Shown: positions 57,950-64,000 of the stretch, in pieces
Layout of the letters: each line of letters opens with the position of its first letter
How positions within the stretch are numbered: the first letter of the stretch is position 1
Source of the DNA: Verpa conica
Lineage: Eukaryota > Ascomycota > Pezizomycetes > Pezizales > Morchellaceae
NCBI GenBank assembly: GCA_033030425.1
Contig: JAUFSD010000010.1
Coordinates: 186,001 to 250,000, forward strand
Direction: 5' to 3'
Length of the DNA stretch: 64,000 nt
The notes under the pieces: model-generated
Seen by the model: only the letters and a program-made list of their open reading frames with translations
What the model was told of the DNA's origin: nothing
Databases searched by the model: none
Translations under genes and position numbers: made by a program

Positions 57950-57974
57950 AAAAAGCTGATGTTTGTGGAATGGA

Positions 57975-58088
57975 CTGCTGCGTGGGATTTGAGTTTAGGT
58001 TTTGTATTGGCCTTTCAAGAATTCTAGCAATTGTACTGGTTGTAGGCCCCCTGCTCACTAACCCTAGTTTCTCGATCTTTCTTGCCAA
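57975..58088. mobile_element. Single arm of the CTCGATCTTTCTTGCC family
   Basis: ATTGGCCTTTCAAGAATTCT, AGCAATTGTACTGGTTGTAG and TTTCTCGATCTTTCTTGCC match the arms of the element at 60980-61290. No facing arm lies next to it. Confidence 0.65.
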
Positions 58089-58483
58089 AGACTATATGCA
58101 ATATCAGCCCGTCAGATTATCGAATAAAATGCCTAGCCCTTTACCCGCAACAAAAGCCCAGAAATCCCACCCAGGTTTCTCGCGATAAGACATCAGATCG
58201 GCGGACAGGGGTCCTATACCTAGTATTAATATTTATAGAATGGACTGCTATTGCATACCGTATACAAGTCACGCCTGGCCTACGGCCGGGTACAGAAGTC
58301 GCCAATAACCACTTAGGTATAATTAAGGTATAACTATAACTAATAACTATAACTAAGTAGAGTATATAATAATCAAGACCTATGTACTGTTAGTTTGATC
58401 GATTCTTATTGGGTCGCTTAAACTGGGAGCGCCTCCTACACTTTGATCTTCCAAATAAAGCTGACTTGCCAAATCAATATATG

Positions 58484-58914
58484 TACAAGGCTCTGGCATA
58501 AAGTGACCGAACGGGCATGGGTCTGCCTAAGAGACAGGCGGGGGTGATCATGACCCACCACTAAACATCAGGAGGGACGAATTAACAAAGTCCTTCTACA
58601 GCCCAGTCCTACTCTACTATTTAACTAAGAAAGAATGTAGGAAAAAGTATGCAACATAATCACAGAGAGTCTAATACTGCTTGGTAAGTACCTAGGAGAA
58701 AAAGGAGCACAATTTCCACCCTTAATTGTCATTATGCTTCAGGTAGACCTCAGCCATTCAGTGTGGTTAAGTGACTGTGCTACTTGTGGCCAAAGATCAA
58801 CATGTCCTGCTAGAGAATTGCCATTACAACTATTCATTATTTCTGCCGTCTGTATGCTGCCCCGTACTGTATGCAGACCCCTACCGTTCGGTCACTTTAT
58901 GCCAGAGCCTTGTA
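58484..58914. mobile_element. 431-bp element with ~42-bp inverted ends
   Basis: The left end TACAAGGCTCTGGCATAAAG continues with TGACCGAACGG. The right end CTTTATGCCAGAGCCTTGTA is preceded by CCGTTCGGTCA. The first 31 bp pair perfectly. No transposase is encoded. Confidence 0.92.
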
Positions 58915-60148
58915 CGTAGGGTTGTGGAAAGTAATGCACATTTCAGAAAACAATGCTAATTCTCAACAACCACATAACTGATTAATATGAAGAAAGACAT
59001 GAATATCAACTAGAATATTCAGAATCTATTTGTGCTAAGAAACCCCAATAATATTCATTGGTATCAGCTATATTAGTGTTTACTGGCTTGGGGTTGGTGC
59101 TCCTATGCTATATTTTGCTTAATACATGTGATCTTTTATAAAAAAACTAGATATTTAATTCTACAGGAGGGTAAATTAAGACTATCATTAAAATCCGCAT
59201 TTATCTCTGGCTTTTTTTTATGATAAAACATAGGTGTTTACAGCGTACGGTAAAAAAGATCGAGAAACCAGGGTATTTGTGTGTTGCTAGTTCAAAATAT
59301 GTATCACTTTTTGCCACCCACGTACAGCCGTGTCCAACAAATTCCCGGAGCCCCCCCCCCCATGGCAACGGCAATTCCGCAGACCTCAACACAACCACAA
59401 ATACTAGTATTAATATGGGAATACATATAGGTACTAAAGAGACTATGGGGGATATAAGTATGTAAAGAAATCCGAGAAAAATACCACTTTGGGAGTCTTT
59501 TGACCCCTGTGGTGTGACCCTCAATAAGTCTTGTCAGTTCACACCAAAACAAACACCTAATCAATTCTAGTTCATCAACCATTTAATGAAATAGTTTGGA
59601 ACTAATAGGGTAGGAAGTTAGTCTTGTATAATATATATGTATTTAATCTGGTGACAATTGGCGCATTTTTTGGCCCTTATTGCCTGTATGAGTATTGAGA
59701 TAGAGCTCTTAATAGATTGGGGGACTAACCCTCTACATATGAGCCAAGTGACCCAGAGGCCTCATTGTAGAGTTAAATCACCTCATTTAGCTTATCCTAA
59801 ACACTTCTCTTTGTAGAAACTTTACGGTTGTTGATGTATCGCAGAAATGTCCCCGTTGCTATGGGGGGGGGCTCCGGGAATTTGTTGGACACGGCTGTAC
59901 ATACTCGAAGCCCGCCAGTGCCTAGGAGATCTCTGCCGAGCGGGGCGTCGCATGCCCTTCACAAAGTGACCAATCACAAACCCGCTATGCTTTGCACCCC
60001 ATAACCCTTTCACACTTCGCTCAGGGAATTTCACTTCAGGGTACTGGTGTCAAGTCTATGGTTTTGTATGATATGCAGCCCGAAAGACCAATAGGAGCCC
60101 GGATACGAATCCTGCAGTTCGATCTTTATCAAGGAGAGTGCCTCAAAC

Positions 60149-60209
60149 ATCCCTCAAGTGCCCCATAAATCCCTCAAATACCCCATAAATCCCTCAGGTG
60201 CCCCGCAAA
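60149..60209. repeat. 20-bp tandem repeat, about three units
   Basis: The unit ATCCCTCAARTRCCCCATAA is repeated with small changes. Confidence 0.8.
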
Positions 60210-60371
60210 GCTGGCCGATCTTGATCTGAGCGGATTAACCCGAGCTCTCCTGCATGGCTCCCAGCTCGAATTTTGAGAGATAATGCAGTATTGTGTTTCA
60301 GAACTGCATATTCTATATTTTAACTGGAATGTAACGGGAAAAGTGACACAACAAACATGGAGGATTTCCTC

Positions 60372-60496
60372 TACTCGCATTCTCATGACGTTTGTAGAAT
60401 TAACTGCTATTGCATCGTACAAGATCGTAGGCTTGGCACAGTTTTGTATGGTGTGTAATAGCAGTCAATTCTACAAACGTCATGAGATTACGAGTA
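60372..60496. mobile_element. 125-bp palindromic MITE, ACTCGTAAT type
   Basis: The arms TACTCGCATTCTCATGACGT, then TTGTAGAATTAACTGCTATT, and the inverse ACGTCATGAGATTACGAGTA pair over about 45 bp. The short loop contains GGCTTGGCACAGTTTT, shared with 61419-61545. Confidence 0.9.
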
Positions 60497-60979
60497 GCTG
60501 GCTACAGAGACCGGAGTAATCTACGGAAAAAAGACGCGTTAGATTTGTATTGTGTAGCGCCGTGCACAGATATTTCGCCACACAAACTCACCCTGGTCAT
60601 AACCCCATTGTTTTTCTATAGATCATTCCTGTCACTGTACTCCGGGCAAGCAAAAACCTGAACATGAGTTTTGGTGATAATGACTTCTGATTTGCGCTGA
60701 TTCAGAAATTATTTGGACTAAATCCCCTGCCTGCAGATTGCATGTTAAGTTTCTTTTTGCCTGCCCCGAGTACTAACAACTTCACCTAATATTCTACTTG
60801 ATCGCCCCCGTATGTCTGCAGAGATGGTTAAAATTAAAGTTGCTCGGTTTGGTTGTGTAGCATAAGCTCATAGGACGGAACTTCTCTAATCAAATAACTA
60901 GGAACCTGGGGTTATGGGTAAATTGAGGAGGTTGAGGGGATTTAGAGGGTTGAAGATAGGCTTCCGGCAAACAAAAGTT

Positions 60980-61290
60980 GGGATTCGTATCTGGCCTTTC
61001 GGACTTGTGGCAAGGTTCTTGTAATTGTATGCACTGGCTGTAGACCCCCTGCTCACTGACCCTGGTTCCCCGATCTCTCTTTCTGAAGACTGTTCTAGGC
61101 CCGTGGGGTTTTGGGGATTGACCTATCGCCCCGTAGCACGGCTACGGAGCTAGCGCAAAAACCGAGATCTTGAGCCCATACAGTCGTTGGCAAGAAAGAT
61201 CGAGAAACCAGGGTTAGTGAGCAGGGGCCCAACAGCCAGTGCAATTACTATAATCTTTGCCACAATACTGAAAAGCCAATAGAAACCCTA
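60980..61290. mobile_element. Inverted-repeat element with ~110-bp arms
   Basis: The left arm (about 60980-61090) and right arm (about 61190-61290) are diverged inverse complements. Shared blocks are CTGCTCACTGACCCTGG against CCAGGGTTAGTGAGCAG, and GCACTGGCTGT against ACAGCCAGTGC. Confidence 0.8.
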
Positions 61291-61418
61291 AATTCGAACT
61301 CCACATTTCTCGATCTTTGTTGCCGGAAGCTGTATTGCTGAGAATCAATTAGTTCTCGATTCAAACTTCACATTTCTGTTTTACAGGAGTCGGGCCACAC
61401 CTGCAGGGCTATGGGATA

Positions 61419-61545
61419 TACTCGTAATGCCCTGAGGTTTCCGGAATGGACTGCTATTGCATATCATACAAAATCATAGACTTGGCACAGTTTTCTATGG
61501 TATGCAATAGCAGTCCATTCCGGAAACGTCAGGGCATTACGAGTA
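61419..61545. mobile_element. 127-bp palindromic MITE, ACTCGTAAT type
   Basis: The left arm TACTCGTAATGCCCTGAGGT continues with TTCCGGAATGGACTGCTATT. The right arm is its inverse with very few mismatches. The loop includes GACTTGGCACAGTTTT. It directly abuts the next element. Confidence 0.93.
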
Positions 61546-61648
61546 CAGTCGCACCTCGCTATGCCGGATCTTAATATGCCAGATCCCTTGCTGTCTTGTA
61601 TGAAACACTCTGGATTCTTGGCATCCGGCATATCGAGGTGTGATTGTA
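61544..61648. mobile_element. 105-bp MITE with CAGTCGCACCTCG ends
   Basis: The left end TACAGTCGCACCTCGCTATG and right end CATATCGAGGTGTGATTGTA are inverse complements with few mismatches, as in pogo/Fot1-type termini. It shares its left TA with the right TA of the preceding element. Confidence 0.88.
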
Positions 61649-61905
61649 CTCAGAAAAATAAAATCTGGTGGTTAGCTATGCAGCTATATACCTCCGAAGC
61701 ACGAAATCAATGGTAAAGAGGTACTTCTACATACCTTTTTTTATTCTCTTTTGGTGAGTATAGCTTTCAGAACTCGATCGCCGGAGTGAGTTTTCTCAGA
61801 TACTACGGCAGTCAAGAACGAATAAAATCCCCTTTTCGGGGGGGTAAATTACCTAAATAATTTCAGTCATAATCGACTAAGAGTAGTGGATATCCTTGTG
61901 CTACA

Positions 61906-62402
61906 TGCAGTGCCGCGACTTAAGTCATGATACGATAACCTAAACACACCAAAACACACCAAAATAGAGCCTTTTCACACCATTACAGACCATGGATCTA
62001 TACTCTAAATCTTACAATTTGAGTAAGGGAGATAGATATACCAGTAAAGACCTTATACTCAAAAAAAGAATCCTATCCACCAGATATGGGAGCAGCAGTG
62101 TAGACCAGAAATAGGGTAGGTTGCCAATTTAATCAAAAAGCGCCAAGACCCCATACAAATATTGGGTCTTGGCGCTACTTTTGAGATCCATCCCACAAGA
62201 ACCTCTAGAGTCCACATTATAATGGGTGGTTTTTTCATACAAGCCTAAAAAGCACTTTTATGTATGATTTCTATTCTATTATAGAAAATTAGATAGTAAT
62301 TCCTTCAATGAGTGTAGGGAAAAGTGGTTACAATATGCCTGTTTTTAGGCATTTTTGGTGTTTTCCGATTCGTATTATGATATTATAAGTCGTGGCACTG
62401 TA
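61906..62402. mobile_element. 497-bp inverted-repeat element with a central hairpin
   Basis: The outer arms TGCAGTGCCGCGACTTAAGT and ATTATAAGTCGTGGCACTGT pair, and weaker pairing continues inward (ACACACCAAAA against TTTTTGGTGTT). Near the exact centre, AGCGCCAAGACCC (62139-62151) and TGGGTCTTGGCGCT (62163-62176) form a second hairpin. Confidence 0.75.
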
Positions 62403-62946
62403 GATTAGCATGCCTTTTTACTCTACACACTTGGCGCTACTATGGAGGTGTGGCGAGATGAAACACTTAGAATGCTCTGGCCAAATTATTCTGCTGTTGG
62501 GTAGGAGAAACGAATTAAAGCACCAGGGAATGCGCCCAGAAGCAGCTCCGACGAGTCCGCGGTTGGTGCATCTCGCGCCTTTTCCACACCCACTCCTGCA
62601 CCATCCGACCCAGCCTCCCACGGCTCATCCCTCTATCAATTTTACTCTAGGAGCGATCAAGTGGGCGCTTAACTGCTAATTTAATATATGAATTTAACTC
62701 TAAAACTATGAAAGAAGTGACGAAATACGCAAGCGCTAACCAATTATTAAATGCCACAGTATTCAAATAGGGCTGCTTACCAAAATGGTATTTAGGCTGA
62801 CCTGTCTATTCACTGGCTATAGTTGAGTCTCAGCATATACCCGGTCATAACAAAATTCTCATTCTTAATATAGTAGACTCGATCATGCCCCAAAACTACA
62901 ACTTCTTTTTTAGGAATCAGAATCTAAAATGATCTTGTAGCTTGTG

Positions 62947-63193
62947 TACTCGTAATCTCATAGTGTTTTCGGAGCCAGGCGCCCGGGACCGCTACCTACG
63001 TGATGATATACTCACTACCACAGCTTGAGTGAACAGTGATTTTCTTTCCTATCTCGGTTCTAGATATAAATCAACTACTGTTTCATAGACTCCCTAAAAG
63101 AAATCAAGGGCAAATATAGGTAGTAAGGTTGGCCTCGCTTCCCTGGTCGGTAGCTGCCCCGTAGCCTGGCTCCGAAAACAGAGACTACGGGTA
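62947..63193. mobile_element. 247-bp MITE, ACTCGTAAT-like ends
   Basis: The left arm TACTCGTAATCTCATAGTGT, then TTTCGGAGCCAGGC, and the right arm GCCTGGCTCCGAAAACAGAG, then ACTACGGGTA, are inverse complements with a few mismatches at the outer edge. Confidence 0.85.
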
Positions 63194-63376
63194 TAATATT
63201 CTGTATGGTGATTCATCCAGACAATTATCGGTAAAGAATAAAGTTTATGAATGAATGAATGAATTTATCATAAGTACATAAAGTTTATGTCATGTGGTAT
63301 AATGAAGATTGATCATAAATAAAAAGGAAGAATGGAAAGACACTGAGATAAAGAAAACCATAGGACATAAAATGCG

Positions 63377-64000
63377 TTACAGATTCTCCGTAGACCAATT
63401 CCTCAATATCTCAACATAGTGAGCCTTCCTTGGCAATATTTTTATTTGTTTAGGACTTTCCACAGTTAGCTCTAGCATAGCTGGGACCCAAACAGCAGAT
63501 CTGTGGTAATCCTCGGCATTGTCGTTCCCACGCTTCAAAAGCCCAGGTCTCAGTACAAGGGCGACCTCGTAATCCTCATCTCCATCTTCATCTTCTTCGC
63601 CCAACCTACCCTTCATCCTGTCATCGTCACAAATAAATGCGCGCCCTGATTTTTCGAACCAGGACTTGTCCATTACCTCTAATACTGCGGGTTGCGCCCC
63701 CAATTTAATCGCTAGATTACCAGCGGCTCTGATAAATCCCATTAATTGCTCCCATTCGCGACAAGAACTTTTGGGGAAAGACCTCAGTGTAATAGGTCCA
63801 ATAATCGAGTAGATCTCGGCGGCAATCTCTCGATAATATTTCTCGCGGTGTTGAGATTGAGGCCACAGGTTTGATCTTTCATATACAGCCCAGGTAGAGG
63901 CTCGCCATTTGTTTGCTTCTGGAACATTCCCTAGGTATATAATTCAGCATATATCTACTGTGATAAGGTGTAAAGTCTGCTAACCTTCGAGTAAAAACGC
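63377..64000 (-). CDS. 3' exons of an unrecognised protein, running off the window
   Basis: The last exon is 63930-63377. A 54-nt intron (63984-63931, GTTAGC..CCTAG) joins it in frame to an exon reaching the right edge (64000-63985). About 190 residues are visible: GNVPEANKWRASTWAVYERS, REKYYREIAAEIYSIIGPIT and WEQLMGFIRAAGNLAIKLGA. An acidic loop (GEEDEDGDEDYEVALVLRPG) follows. The end reads ILRNWSTENL. It looks globular and helical with an acidic insertion. I do not recognise the family. The 5' part, including the start codon, lies outside. Confidence 0.6.

Larger units (their letters stand above)
57295..63376. other. Gene-free MITE cluster
   Basis: Six kilobases without a supported gene but with at least seven inverted-repeat elements, listed separately, and a 20-bp tandem repeat. 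The sequence between them is AT-rich and unremarkable. Confidence 0.7.

Overview
The window looks like a gene-poor, transposon-rich stretch of a filamentous ascomycete (Pezizomycotina) nuclear genome. Three observations point there. Genes are broken by short introns of about 43-88 nt with GT..AG ends and CTAAC/CTAAT-like branch sites. The recognisable families are fungal: a DUF3723 protein, a DUF3435-type tyrosine recombinase, a BIO2 biotin synthase, a BBE-like FAD oxidase and a secreted intradiol dioxygenase. Long AT-rich spacers are littered with small inverted-repeat elements, as in truffle-like Pezizomycetes. The class-level guess is inference only.

Left part (1-11 kb): the 3' end of an unrecognised gene, a decayed DUF3723 gene (3987-1250, minus), a small Myb/SANT-like ORF, and a decayed DUF3435 tyrosine recombinase gene (10866-7252, minus). 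The recombinase gene is split by a 1,260-bp solo LTR (8555-9814) with a perfect 5-bp target duplication. DUF3435 plus DUF3723 plus a Myb/SANT protein on one strand is the gene content expected of a Starship-type giant transposon, so this may be a Starship relic. A second LTR copy lies at 51481-52737.

Middle (12-40 kb): an eight-exon orphan gene with a possible PD-(D/E)XK nuclease signature (12164-13860); a two-exon small protein (17923-17167); a five-exon secreted FAD oxidase (22110-23874); a SWIM protein of the Sws1/Shu2 type (25862-26686); a BTB/POZ protein (28662-27423); an MBD4-like DNA glycosylase (29872-32085); a small secreted cysteine-containing protein (34325-34825); an XRCC2-like RecA-family protein (37322-36186); and a four-exon secreted intradiol dioxygenase (39177-38012). 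Three genome-maintenance genes sit within 12 kb. Two of them, Sws1-like and XRCC2-like, would belong to the same Shu-type recombination complex.

Right part (40-64 kb): a long disordered protein (45153-43405), an unrecognised 169-aa protein, biotin synthase (48992-47752), two coiled-coil proteins built from internal repeats (55279-53829 and 57294-56012), and at the very end the 3' part of another unrecognised gene. Between 57.5 and 63.3 kb lies a dense cluster of non-autonomous inverted-repeat elements. Several of these, here and elsewhere in the window, are nested in or abutting one another.

Gene models were spliced by eye. Where I give exon coordinates, reading frame is preserved across every junction. 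Family assignments rest on motif recognition, without any search.
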